Below, piece after piece: positions 22,677 to 34,507 of a stretch of DNA of 64,000 bases (position 1 is its first letter; each line of letters begins with the position of its first letter). A program made the position numbers and the translations under genes. This DNA is from Populus alba. Taxonomy: Eukaryota; Streptophyta; Magnoliopsida; Malpighiales; Salicaceae. The notes under the pieces are model-generated. The model ran no database searches, was not told where the DNA came from, and was given only the letters and a program-made list of their open reading frames with translations. The stretch covers positions 13,373,493-13,437,492 of the forward strand of contig NC_133287.1 of assembly GCF_005239225.2 (NCBI RefSeq), read 5' to 3'.

Positions 22677-25600
22677 TTAAGAGTCCATGTTATTGACCCT
22701 CCAAAGTCTTTGGATCCTTATGTTTTCATCTGTTTGTTGAACATTCCTTATCAAAACAAGCTTATCGCGAAATGATACATTCGATTTGATCAAAAAACCA
22801 AATTTTGAAGCTTTAGACACATCTGCAAAAGATCCTTGCATTCCGTTCTTGCCAGATACAATACACTGTAGCTGCGAAACCCAGTTTACGAGAAAAGTTG
22901 ACGAAACTTTTTCCATGCCAAGAGACAGTGGCCAATCGAATCCATTCATCCAAAGCTTTTTGTCATTCTTGGAATGTCGCATCTATCACAAACATTCCAC
23001 CATAATGCTTTCGCAAAGGAGCATTCGAAGAACAAGTGGTTGTGATCTTCATTATTGCAGAGACAGAGTGAGCACCATATTGGGACCATGAATACCAAAC
23101 CGATGAAGTCTATCCTGCGTTTGAGAGTTTCCGTTGGATAGCCAACCCAAAGAAGAAATGCATGTCTTGGGACAGCATTCTTGAAACCCACACGATGTCA
23201 TGCCAATCAACCATTTGATGATGAATTCTTAGTTGTTCCCAAAGCTACTTTGATTGAGAAACTCTGATTTGGCCGAAATCCAAACCAAACAATCTCATCC
23301 TTTTGCCCCTTAGGAGTAGAGGTGGAAGGAATAAGCTTTCTAAAATGGGGTGCCAGGCCAATAGCATGAGTGATAGGAAATTCTCCATTCTAAGTTATTA
23401 ATCAGCACGTTCACTCTCGCGTTGTGTTCCATACCTTGAATCATAGATGAAACGTTCACCGTAGGTATCAGCGAGCGGGCTGTGAGGATGCCAATTTGTC
23501 AAACCATAGAGAGGTTGTCATTCCATCTCCGATGACGTGCTTCATCTTCGCCATGCTAAGGATCTGGAGCTTTAGAATCTTTCCCCAAGCCCAAGAGCAG
23601 CTTCCTGGCGCCTTGATTGTCCAGAAATTCCTACCTTCGCAAGAGATTGGAATCTGAATCCAAGTAGACCAGATTGAGCCATCTGAGTCATCGCACAAGT
23701 TCCAAATATGTTTCAACAAGGCAATCTTGTTCCATTCTGCTATCCTTTTTATGCCTAGCCCCCCCTCCTTTTTTTGGAAGACATACCCTGATCCCAAGCC
23801 ACTTTAGCCCTGGTAGTGCTCATATCTGAACCTGACCAAAGAAAGGAATCTCATAATTTGCTCAACATTTTTCACTACTTCCCCAGGTTAATAGGAATAG
23901 AGATGCCCAATAGACCTGGATGGAGAATAAGACTGAGTTAATCAGTTGTACTCGCCCTGCGAAAGAGAGTGTTCTACAGGTCCATTGTCGAAACTTTGGC
24001 GGTAATTCGATCCACGAGGCCCTTACAATTAACAGCCTTTAGTCTGGACGAGATATAGAGGCACTCCCAAAATATTTCATAGGAAGCTCCCCTCTCTAAA
24101 CCCAAGAATACTGATAATCTGTTCCCTCTCAGCTCCTAACGAACCGCTCAAGAAGATGTCACTTTTGTTTGGATTTGGATATAGACCTGATAGAACCTGA
24201 AACTCTGTGAGTACATTTTTGATCATACGGATTGAAATGTACATCCCCTTTGCTGAATATCATCAAGTCGTCGGCAAAAGCAAAGATGAGAAATTCTGTC
24301 CTTTCTTGCATCTCCAGTGGAACTTGAAGTTTTGGTTGGCACTCATAATTGCAGAACAGCCCTGAACAGGATTTCCATGCATAGGACAAAACAAATATTG
24401 GAGATATGGATCACTTGTCTCAGCCTCGTCTCCCCCTTGGAAAAGTAACCCGCAGTTCACCGTTTGACGTTGATTGAGAATTGACATGATGTAACACAAA
24501 CCATGATCCAATCAATGACTGTTCTATAGGGAATCCCATTTTTATCAACGTAGCATCAACGAAATCCCACCGAACAGAGTCATAAGCCTTCATCAGTCTA
24601 CTTTCATAGCACAACGAGCAGGACCCGTAGTTGTGTGATAGCCTTTCATTAGTTCCTTGAGACAAAAGAATATTGTCGCCTGATTCTCCGTCCAGAGATA
24701 AAAGCTGTTTGATACGGACCTACTAAGGATGGTAAAAACAACTTTCATTCTCCAGCTAGAATCTTCGCGATTGCATTTGTATACTGTATTGCAGCAAGAT
24801 ATAGGACGAAAATCTTGTCAACCTCGTAGGATTAGCAACTTTAGGGATAAGGGAAATGGATGTAGCATTCATTTCTTTAAGCATTCTACGAGTCTGGAAG
24901 AAGGAGCTAACAGCGTTGAATTACATCTTCCCCCACTATGTGCCACATTCTTTTGAAGAAAACCTGCGTTGAAGCCATCTGGACCAGGAGCTTTGTTGTT
25001 TTTCAAACTAAACAATAGCATGCTTAATCTCCTCTCTTGTGACATCTTGTGCTAGTACATGGCTGTTGAGTTGCCGACAATTTGTAAATAATTGCCGATT
25101 GCATCACTTCCTCGTTCAGGACCCTAGGCATCTGTTTCACTCCCAATACACGCTGGAAGTATGCAATTACTTCTGATTTGACTGCCTCGTGTCCTTCAGC
25201 GACTTCTCCATCCTCACCTTGTAACGAGAGAAAGCTTATTTCTATTCTGTCTACCATTTACTGATTTGTGAAAGTAGCTAGTATTCTGATCCCCCAAGCT
25301 AAGCCATTGTATCCTTGCCTTTTGTCTGAAAAAACACTCTTCCGCCTGACAGTAGAAGCATAGTTACGAACAGCATCTCTTTCTCGCATACGCAATGTTG
25401 GATCCTCAGGCGCTGTATGCAGAGCTTGTTGAGCCCTATCCATGTGATCTTTTGCATCTTTGACTCTATCGGAAATATTGGAGAAGTGAGTCTTTATTGA
25501 AATGTTTAAGTTCCTGCTTTAGCTTCCTTAGTTTGCAACACAGTTGATACATTGGACACCCTCCTGAATGCTGATCCCATACTTTCTTCACCAAGGGCAT

Positions 25601-26400
25601 GAACTCGTCATGATCCATCCACATATCGAAGAATCTGAATGGTTTCTTTATGTTCTTGAACATTGCCAGTGACTTTTACCCACCATGGGAGAATGATCTG
25701 ACATACCAGCAGGCAAGCAATCTCGCTTCCGACAATGGGGAAGCGCATATTCCACTTCTCATTCACAAGCACTCTATCTAGTTTCCGCATAATCATATTC
25801 TCAGGACATTGGTTCGTCCAAGTATATGGCATACATGAATACCGGAAGATCATCCACTTTCGCTTCACGTATACATGTTTTCCAATCTGTCCATATGACC
25901 AGCCCACGTAGAAGACCCCCCTAACCTCTCTGACTGGTTGCGGATAGCATTAAAGTCCGCCCATAAGAATCCATGGGGTTGACTCCCATCCATCACTACG
26001 ACTCACAATATCAGGACCATAAAGCCTCACGTACAGATGCATTATTGTCTCCGTAAATGATTGAAGTATTAAAACAGATATTGGTAGCTAATATCATGAC
26101 AGAAACATGGATAGCCTGGTCTGACATTCCCAGAACATCCACCTTCACGCAAATCAGCATTCCAAACAAACCCAAATACGACCACGACAAGAGAAATCAT
26201 AATATATACAAGAATGACCAATTACGCAGAAGAAGTTGCGAAACATTATTTTTATTCCTGTCTCTAAAGCCCGAGTTTCCAACCAAACCAAAAAAAAACC
26301 ATCCTCTCTTTGATGGATGAGCTGACGCAGTTCTGAATGCTTTATGGGATCATTCAAACCTTCTAACATTCCAACATCCAATAATCATAGGGAAATAGAG
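22677..26400 (-). pseudogene. LINE copy 2 ORF2
   Basis: Frames in pieces: endonuclease start 26381-26154, endonuclease end 25907-25608, linker 25443-25024, RT 24665-24159 with an intact FADDLMIFSKGD catalytic box near 24270, later region 23797-23468, and zinc-binding end 23191-22946 with CSLC and HNHLFFEC. All parts of a plant L1 ORF2 are present but the reading frame is broken repeatedly. Confidence 0.85.
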
Positions 26401-26459
26401 AGGAGTACCAAACACATCAACACACGGATTTACCTTGACTTGCGCCCCCTGAGGAGCCA

Positions 26460-27760
26460 GATTTCTTACTCTTCTTTGAAAAGCCTGGAGAACCCGTTTT
26501 CTTTTTTCTAGAGAGTCTCTAGCCTTGCTAGCTAACTGATTAATAAAAGTTTCCCCGTCAGAAGAAATCGGACTTTTGCGGACTTGTTGGGATCAGTCGA
26601 CGTCGACTCACTTAATCAATCATCTTCCTTACCTGTACCACCTCCCATAACTCCAATATTCACGAACATTCACCTGCATGACTAACAGGGTTCATATGGT
26701 TGCATTAACAAGATTGGTTGAACTTTGATCTAAAGAACGTAATACATCGCCCTTCCTCCGGCAACCAATGTCTTGCTCGTAAGCTCTTCAAAATAAGAGG
26801 AAGAGGTAGGATTTTCATCTTCATAACAACCAGCATTGGGCGCATCTAATGTTTGCAGATTCATTCGTATTACAATCAGCCACTCTGTAAAGCAGATGCT
26901 AAACAACCATTCTCATTACAATTAAGCTCTTTAGATGGCCAAAACAATCATTCTCAACCATCGTAACACCCTTATTATCGTTTACCAACTACCTGCCATT
27001 TGAAGGCTGATTCTGATTATTATCTGCATGTTTAGAGGTTCACAGCTCCTATTTTCCTTTTGCCCTCTGCCCCCATTGTACGATTCATCAAACTTTACTG
27101 GTAGCACATATCGCTGTGTGTATGTCCAAAAGACATTGCAATTATTGCACTTTGAAGGAATCCATTCATAATCCGCTGAAATTGTTATGAATAACCCATT
27201 TGGACAACGAAGGTCGTATTCCTTCACCAGCGTTTTCGAAGCTTCTATCTCAACGCAAACTCTTGCGTAGCTAAGCCTTTTTACGCAACAATGTAGTAAG
27301 GTCAGCATGAAGGGGAACCCCAATAGCACTCGCTACACAACTCAGCCTTAACAGTCCAATACTCGAGAGGAACATTGTAGAGCTTAACCCATACCGGAAC
27401 TCTATCCAGATATCTTTCAAAAAATTGCATGTTCGGATGCCAACGTTTAAGGCACCAAAGGTCTGTTGGCCATGTGCCATGGGGCTCTTCTCCAGAACAT
27501 TAGTGGCGCGATCGACAGAATCAAAAGTGAAGAGAAAGAATCCTATTATCAGAAGATAAAACTTCGGATAGACCGTGGGAGCCCCATATTCTTTTAGCAA
27601 TAGAATTAACAACAGGATGGGTAATTTCTGACCCACGAAAAATGACCAACTAGAGTGGATTTCCAAAGTTTTCACAGCCATCCTCAAACACCATCAAGTG
27701 GAGGAGCTACTGTCACACCGACCATCAGTTATTGCGGGGGAGCAAAATGCAAGTTACGGA
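26460..27760 (-). pseudogene. LINE copy 2 ORF1
   Basis: Two overlapping frames (27687-27271 and 27329-26982) carry the DUF4283-like pattern and the knuckle region (about 27170-27090, first half SKCNNCNVF intact, second half frameshifted). The acidic tail follows in further broken frames to about 26540. Same protein as ORF1 of copy 1. Confidence 0.8.
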
Positions 27761-28812
27761 CTGGATTCATATCAAGGGACATCCTACCCTTATTTTTCAT
27801 CAACATCAGAGCCCTTCAAAGCATTTAAAAAATTCAATTTCGGGGCTAAGGTGTAGCTGTTCTTGTTGCTTAGACCCAACCTTCAACTCATCACCTTTAG
27901 AACCCAACACAGGATTCATGTCATGACTATTTAGCAATGTCTTGGAGCTCTAATTGTAAAGTATGTCCAGATTTTAACTCCATTGTGTTGTTCAATGTCA
28001 GAGCTAACCATTGGAACAAATTTGACAGCAGAACACAAAGACAATTTGGCAGCATACAAATACTTAGAAAAAAACTCAGTCCAAGAAGCACTAATAAGCC
28101 GACCAGCACTATGATTGGAACACCGATCAGTTCAAAACATCCAACGGTTCAAAGGAAGATACACATGTTATGTATAAACATATTCAAAAATCAGCACAGT
28201 TTTAACGGTTGGATCGCCGCAGATCTTAATTATACCGAAACTGACCTGAGAAATGACGACCTTCTGTTGAACATGTAGACAACGTTGCTGGAGGCTTAAT
28301 TTCTAATCTCCACCGTTCAGAATGTGTATCATAAACCCGATGCATCACATATCTCAAAAAATAAGCTTGATCCAACGGTGGAAGAAGGAGAAATATGCCG
28401 GCGGCTCTGACTATTCCGAGAAGGATTTCTCCAGAAATATTCAAATGGGCTGGCTTCCGCAGGAGGAATCCAATATGGACGATCCCTCTGGTCAGAATGT
28501 AGGCAATATAGATGTTCACAACATACCAAAAAATAGTCTGGATCCAACGGTATAACAAGGCAAAACGGGCCGGCGACTCTGACAGCACTAGGGGGTTTTC
28601 CAGAAAATTTCAATTGTCCAGATTTCTTAAACGGCGGAAGCTTTAGAAGATCCCTCCGGTCAGAATGTAGACAATAGTCAGTTCACAACATAACCAAATC
28701 TTTGGCTTGATCCAACGGTTGGTCGCCGGAGATAATGGCTGTTGGAGCACCGCCCCTTTGAATCTTTCCTCTCTAACCTCTCTCTAACCTCTCTATAAAA
28801 TAAGTTATTCTG

Positions 28813-28828
28813 GAATTGGGCTCTTCTT
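28813..28828 (+). repeat. Target-site duplication, right copy (LINE copy 2)
   Basis: Second copy of GAATTGGGCTCTTCTT (left copy 22473-22488). Confidence 0.92.
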
Positions 28829-29063
28829 GGACATGAACTAGATGAATTAAAGGCTGTTCTTCATGCTCCTTAAATGTCCCAAGCCCTTCTAGGTCCATCT
28901 TGCTCCATAAGTTCTGAACAAGCCCATTCAATGCTTCTTTAAGCTTCTTTGCCCTAGCTCTTGTGATTGGCCCAATTGGCACCTCCAATGGATCGTTGGC
29001 ATGATTACGCTTGGTGTTGGGCTTGTCCGCATCAGGATGGATAAACTCATTGGCTGAAGTCAC
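28829..29063 (-). pseudogene. Ty3/gypsy polyprotein C-terminal end
   Basis: Minus-strand open frame with PLEVPIGPITRARAKKLKEA and further residues of the tail found after the chromodomain in plant gypsy polyproteins. It runs into LINE copy 2 at the codons for EEPNS and continues at 22472, where a stop follows within about eight codons, next to the polypurine tract of LTR D. No upstream pol sequence remains beyond 29063. Confidence 0.8.
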
Positions 29064-29351
29064 AACACAAGAACTCTGACCGTGAATTTGCTTTAATTAT
29101 TTCTTTATGTGATAAATGACTAGTCTGAGCTTCAGTTTTTTTTGTTCTTGCCTTTTAATATATTGTTAAACTATTATGTCTTGTAATCAAATGTTTTTAA
29201 AATCAAGTCACAAAACACAAGAACTCTGAACCTTTGAATTTGCTTTATTGTTTCTTTATGTGATAAATGACTAGTCTGAGCTTCAGGTTTTTGTTCTTGC
29301 CTTTTAATACATATTATTAATCTATTATGTCATATAATCAATGTTTTAAAT
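29061..29351 (+). repeat. Tandem duplication, two ~145-bp units
   Basis: Unit 1 (29061-29208) and unit 2 (29209-29351) share AACACAAGAACTCTGA, GTGATAAATGACTAGTCTGA and TTCTTGCCTTTTAATA, in order, with a few indels and substitutions. Non-coding. Confidence 0.82.
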
Positions 29352-29537
29352 CAATTTATCTTGCTTGATTTGCCAGTCGTTATCTTTGCTGAAATCCTAG
29401 AAGATGATGTTTTTGATCTTTCCTCCACATGTACTCGTTACTTACTAAGATAAGTCATGTTTACATGGTTCCACTGAAGCATTCAACTTTTCAAAAAGTG
29501 ATATGCTCTTTTTTATTGGAACATATAGGTATAAGTT

Positions 29538-30465
29538 TGATGTGAACCTCGTGATCACGTGGTCATGCAACCCACAATCAAGATTGAGATATTGATCCCG
29601 GAAAAGCCGAAATAGGTCAGATATGAGTGTGACACAATGGAAACCTATCCAAAGGCACCAGCACTATTGGAATGAGTAAAATGACGCCACAAAAACCAGT
29701 TAATCTTTGATAAGTCAAATTCAGTTCGTTCAAGAACTGAAGAATGCAAGAATCACTCTCACAAGTTAAAACTGAAAAATTCAGAAGTAATAATCATCCA
29801 AGCTGCTGAAATTTTTGGCTTACATGAGTTTAAATAGTTCTTGAAAAATTAACCCTAATGGACCCCTTATGTGGACTTATATAAGGTCCACTCAAAACCC
29901 TAAACTGAAAAGCCAATAATGTGATCCAAACAAGCCTTAGATCCTAGCTCAAAAGAAAGTTTTAAATAAGCCCCAATATGAAAGAAAATAATAAAAATAA
30001 CTAATATGTCATTAAATACTACGAGCCCTTCTTTCCTTGTGTAGCTAGGATGAATAAGGAATCTTTATAAGAAAAGGATTTTGAAACATTAATTAATCCT
30101 TACCACAGTTGTAGATTATATTGCAACTCATTAAAGATCCTTGTGGAACTAGAAAAATCCCAAAAACCAGTGGCCACATCCTAGTAGGAAAAGAATCCTA
30201 ACCAAATAGGAAGTTCACAAGTCAAATGGAAGTAAATAACAAAATTCATATAGCCTCTGTTGACCAGTATTATGGTGCCTTCCCGAACTCAGATTGACCT
30301 GAATTTTCAACCCAAGGTAGGGAAACCATGTCTGGAGAGTCCACATAAAATATTAGCCTCTCCTAATGGTCGGATTTGAGAATTATGATTATTGCCGTAA
30401 ACCTGGACTCTTGTGCTTTTTATGCTAAAATCTGAAATCTAACCTTACTTGGGTTTCAAGTATCA
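29538..30465 (-). repeat. Gypsy LTR (LTR C)
   Basis: 928-bp LTR on the minus strand, TGATAC at 30465 to TTCACATCA at 29538, closely related to LTR A and more distantly to B. The flanking 5-mers differ (AAGTT, CAAGG), so it is not a clean solo LTR. Upstream on the minus strand is a purine-rich stretch (GAAGAGGGAGGG, about 30498-30509) and a short coding remnant, so it is more likely the 3' LTR of a lost element. Confidence 0.75.
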
Positions 30466-30560
30466 CAAGGCTGAACCATTATCATTCCCTCCCTCTTCAA
30501 GAAGATTTACCCTCGAATCTTGAATAGGATTAATAGTGACTTCAGTCCTCTTGTTTAACG
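30466..30560 (-). pseudogene. Probable gypsy pol end and polypurine tract
   Basis: Minus-strand codons read IQDSRVNLLEEGGNDN, resembling the last residues of plant gypsy polyproteins, and overlap the purine tract before LTR C. Short, so the call is tentative. Confidence 0.5.
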
Positions 30561-31099
30561 CCTTCAAAATCCCCTTGTTTGCTAACCACCTTTCTCGAAC
30601 AACAACTGCATAGAAGTAATGACTAACAAGAATTTCAAGTAAGCACTTCGTACTTGAACCACTTCATACATACTTTTGGATAATAAAACCACAGGGACTC
30701 TCCTTCGTCTTTCATCAAAATAAACTTATAGCGTTGTACTCTTTTTCCCATGAAGCTTTGAAGAACAAGAATAAAATCTTCCAATGAAGCTTGAAGATCA
30801 TAGAATACAACCCCCAAACCATGGCTTAGTTTTTTGCATCATTGATCTACAATCCTCCTTTGTTCCCTCTCTCTTGGTGAATACATGACACACAATAGGA
30901 TAAAAAACCAAGAAGAACAAGAACAAGAATAGAGTTATAGCAGGAAAGAACATTGATTTAGAACTCAAAAATACAAATTGAACTTTTGTTTGGACTAGAA
31001 CTTATCGAGAGAAAAAAATTAAACAAATGCGAAAGTGATGAAAATGACTCAAACAACAGCCAAATATCAAAATATGATGATAGTATAACATGGCAGGAA
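30561..31099. other. Unassigned sequence before the gap
   Basis: One 60-codon minus frame (30817-30635) without recognised similarity. Nothing else seen. Confidence 0.35.
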
Positions 31100-31599
31100 N
31101 NNNNNNNNNNNNNNNNNNNNNNNNNNNNNNNNNNNNNNNNNNNNNNNNNNNNNNNNNNNNNNNNNNNNNNNNNNNNNNNNNNNNNNNNNNNNNNNNNNNN
31201 NNNNNNNNNNNNNNNNNNNNNNNNNNNNNNNNNNNNNNNNNNNNNNNNNNNNNNNNNNNNNNNNNNNNNNNNNNNNNNNNNNNNNNNNNNNNNNNNNNNN
31301 NNNNNNNNNNNNNNNNNNNNNNNNNNNNNNNNNNNNNNNNNNNNNNNNNNNNNNNNNNNNNNNNNNNNNNNNNNNNNNNNNNNNNNNNNNNNNNNNNNNN
31401 NNNNNNNNNNNNNNNNNNNNNNNNNNNNNNNNNNNNNNNNNNNNNNNNNNNNNNNNNNNNNNNNNNNNNNNNNNNNNNNNNNNNNNNNNNNNNNNNNNNN
31501 NNNNNNNNNNNNNNNNNNNNNNNNNNNNNNNNNNNNNNNNNNNNNNNNNNNNNNNNNNNNNNNNNNNNNNNNNNNNNNNNNNNNNNNNNNNNNNNNNNN
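31100..31599. other. Assembly gap (500 N)
   Basis: Exactly 500 undetermined bases, which suggests a fixed-size placeholder; the true distance is unknown. Open frames crossing it are meaningless. Confidence 0.98.
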
Positions 31600-31739
31600 T
31601 AATAATTAATTTGACCAGACTCAATCAAAATCCCAGGTCGACCCGGGATAAAACACAAGTTAAGAACCCGTTGACTTTTTATGAATTTTTTTTTGTGGTA
31701 AAAAACAAGGTTGCTTTTATTATTTTTAATTTTTTTTAA

Positions 31740-32300
31740 GGTTAACCAGTTTGGCCTTCCCCACTTGTAACCGAGACTTTGCCTTTGACGAACTCTTAAG
31801 TCAAAGGTTTAAAAACTATGATAATAATCACTTTTATCTATACATTGACTCTAGTTAAACCTCGGTTCACCCTATAGACCCGTGACCCGAGCCTTGCCTT
31901 AAAATTGACTTCTAAATTGGGTTTTTTAAAACTATTAGAATAACAACTTTTGTATTCTTTTATTGACTTGGATTAACCCTAGTTAATCCTCTCGATCTGT
32001 GACTCGGGCTTTTCCTCTAGTTAAATTTTGAATTAAGTTTTTAAAAATATAATAATAACCACTTTTATTCTTTCATTGACTTGGATTAACCTTGGTTAAC
32101 CCTCTCGATCTGTGACTCGGATCTTCCTTTAGTTAACTCTCGAATTGAGTTTTAAAAATATGACAATAACCAGTTTTATTGTTATATTGATCCAGATTAA
32201 CTCGGGTTGATCCTTTCAATATATAACTTAATTAAGCTTTGCCTAGATTGATTTTCAATTTAAATTTTAAAATTATAATAATAACTGTTTTATCTGATGT
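31740..32300 (+). repeat. Tandem repeat, ~113-117-bp unit, about 5 copies
   Basis: Diverged monomers, each with an AATAATAACCACTTTTAT-like block, a TTGACTTGGATTAACC-like block and a CTCGATCTGTGACTCGG-like block. The GTGAC(C/T)CG landmark falls at 31882, 31999 and 32112, with decayed copies near 31770 and 32225. Non-coding satellite-like array. Confidence 0.82.
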
Positions 32301-33060
32301 TTCATCTGCTTTTAATTTGATCATCACCAAAGAGTATACAATTGGGATGCGGCTGCTGGATTAAGTTGGAAGTAACCGACAAATCACAAGTACAAGAGGC
32401 TTGACTTGACTACTTCAACAGAATTTAATTACGATGGCGAGTCTTTGTTTTAAAGTTATGTGATCGAATCTAGAGATGGGGCATTGAATTCAAGCTATGA
32501 TAGCGATTCGTCTACCCTACAGGCCGCTGTCGAAAGTGGTCGTACGGAAAATGTTAGAGCTTGAAAGTATAAAGAAATTACGAGGGAGGTCCAACGGTGC
32601 CGATTCGTCTACACCACTTCATGACTAGATTCAGTCTCAACTAGTTGAATGCTCGAAATCGATGACCAATGGAAAATTCTACGATGGTTTTTTAACAAAC
32701 AATATCTGAAGGCAGTTTACTTTGTAAATCAGAGTGTCATTAATTTTAAGATGACAATGCTTAATTAATTAATTAATAAAGTAAATAACTTAATAAATGA
32801 AAGAGATAGACATAAGATGTTGGAGACAACGTGTCCAATAAAAGTCAAAGGAAACTTATCCAGACAAGATTAACCTTAAAAGTATATTAAAAGTATTTAT
32901 GAGGTACTTTTCTCCGCGTCAAAATACACTTCATTCTTCATGTAATAATAAGAATAGTTACCTCGCAGCTCATGGTTGAATTATTGTCCAGACCATGGAG
33001 TAGATCCTAAGAATTACCTCATCTAGAGTTTTCAATCAATAAAATCCGCAAGCCCGTCAA
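32301..33060. other. Unassigned sequence
   Basis: AT-rich, no coding signal. It includes a small TTAA-rich patch around 32761-32776. Confidence 0.4.
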
Positions 33061-33064
33061 TTGA

Positions 33065-33341
33065 ATATCATTTTGTCATATTATAATCCACTCCATCACG
33101 TTGATGAAATCCTTCAGCAACCTAGCGTGCTTTATATCTCTCTCTATACTGTCATCCTGCTTTCTCTTAATTTCATATGCCCATTAGTTATAAACCACAG
33201 GTTTATAAAAGAGGTTGTGGATAGAGAGACCATGTATCATTGGCTACTAATGTATCAAACTCACGTCCCATAGCGTTTCATCATTCAGAGACAGACAAAG
33301 CCCATACAAAGCAAGTGAATTCTTGTTCATGAGATATAGTG
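33065..33341 (-). pseudogene. Old Ty1/copia RT N-terminal remnant
   Basis: Minus-strand codons with stops show EFDTLVANDTWSL and, further on, YKARLVAEGFHQRDGVDYN, the start of a copia reverse transcriptase. It is the continuation of the integrase-side remnant at 37927-38520; the copia at 33347-37921 was inserted between them, with GACAA duplicated. The RT core is absent beyond 33065. Confidence 0.8.
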
Positions 33342-33346
33342 GACAA
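33342..33346 (+). repeat. Target-site duplication, left copy (copia K)
   Basis: GACAA, repeated at 37922-37926. Confidence 0.85.
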
Positions 33347-33587
33347 TGTTAATATGTATTTGTTGTTGTATATGTAGAGAGATTGAGTGAGATACAAGAA
33401 AGAGAGAAAATGAAAGAATCTTTGCTTTTTATTATTTCATACGTCTTGAACTGCTTTAGTTAGTTAGTTATATATTTATACATGCAGCTGTAACAACTTT
33501 AACTGCATGTAACTAACTCTGCTCACTAACTAACTAACTAAGAGCTAACTAACTGACTGAATGATGATGAGTGCATGTACTCTAACA
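33347..33587 (-). repeat. Copia K 3' LTR
   Basis: 241 bp, TGTTAGAG at 33587 to TAACA at 33347 (minus). It contains several TTAG repeats forming TTAGTTAGTTAG runs and a TATAAATATA box near 33475. A purine tract (minus TTTTGAGGGGGGA, 33588-33600) precedes it. Confidence 0.92.
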
Positions 33588-33823
33588 TCCCCCCTCAAAA
33601 TTAGGCGTGTGAAGAACTAAGTCTGAGATTGCAGCAATGAGTGTGAAAGAGAGGAGCACTTAACCCCTTGGTGAGAATATCAGCAAATTGTTCCTGTGAG
33701 GAAACAAATTAAACTAACAATTGCTTCTGGGATACTCGTTCACGAACAAAATGCACATCAACCTCAATGTGTTTGGTTCGTTGATGTTGAACAAGATTAA
33801 AGGATAGAGCAATGGCAAAGAGA

Positions 33824-34507
33824 TTATCGTTGATGCTGAATAGGATTAAAGGATAGAGCAATGGCTGAGAGATTATCACAGAAAAGAACAGGAACATGAG
33901 GTAGTGAAATATTCAGAAAAGCTAATAACTGCTTGAGCCAATCCACCTCAGCTGTAGTAAATGATAAGGCTTGATATTCAGCCTCTGTTGATGATCTGGA
34001 CACAGTTTGTTGCTTCTTGGAGGACCACGATATAGGATTGTTCCCTAAAAATATGACCAACCGAGTAGTGGAGCGTCTGTCATTAGGGTCCCCTGCCCAG
34101 TCAGCATCACTAAATGCCTTGAGCTGCAAATCTCCTTTAGTGTAAGAAATACCAACATTCCAGGCCCTAGGTGCCTGTTTTAAGCCATAGAGGGATTTAT
34201 GCAATTTGCACACATGGTGAGGATGTAATGAGTTTGCAAAGCCAGGGGGCTGGGACATGTAAACCTCCTCTTGAAGAATGCCATGAAGGAATGCATTCTT
34301 GACATCTAATTGGCAGAGAGGCCAATTGAAAGGAGCAGCAAGGGCCAGAACTAGGCGAATGGTGGGAGGTTTCACCATTGGACTAAAAGTGTCACCATAA
34401 TCCAAGCCATGTTCCTGACTAAACCCTTGAGCAACCAACCGTGCTTTGTGTCTAGCAATAGACCCATCCGAATGGCGTTTGATCTTCAAAATCCATTTAC
34501 ACCCCAC
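33824..34507 (-). pseudogene. Copia K RT-RNase H with RT core deleted
   Basis: 227 codons. Residues 1-116 are the RT N-terminal part ([50 protein letters not shown]). The next residue already belongs to the segment before RNase H ([25 protein letters not shown], in which D and WAGD are typical), followed by [19 protein letters not shown]. The YVDD catalytic box and the rest of the palm, over 200 residues in complete copias, are missing at about 34160, yet the frame is kept. Upstream, two TAG stops separate it from the integrase frame. Confidence 0.9.

Larger units (their letters stand above)
22489..28812 (-). mobile_element. Full-length L1-type LINE (copy 2)
   Basis: Minus-strand LINE with the same layout as copy 1 and similar length (6.3 kb): monomer-bearing 5' UTR (about 28790-27930), ORF1, ORF2, 3' UTR and poly(A) (T-run to 22498). 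It is flanked by a 16-bp duplication. Its frameshifts lie at different places from those of copy 1. It is inserted in the pol end of a gypsy element of the same orientation. Confidence 0.93.

Noticed and set aside
29538..30465. LTR C as a solo LTR
   Set aside because: Flanking 5-mers differ (AAGTT and CAAGG) and a pol-like purine tract precedes it, which fits the 3' LTR of a lost element better.
30986..31658. Open frames spanning the gap
   Set aside because: They are open only because 500 N translate without stops.
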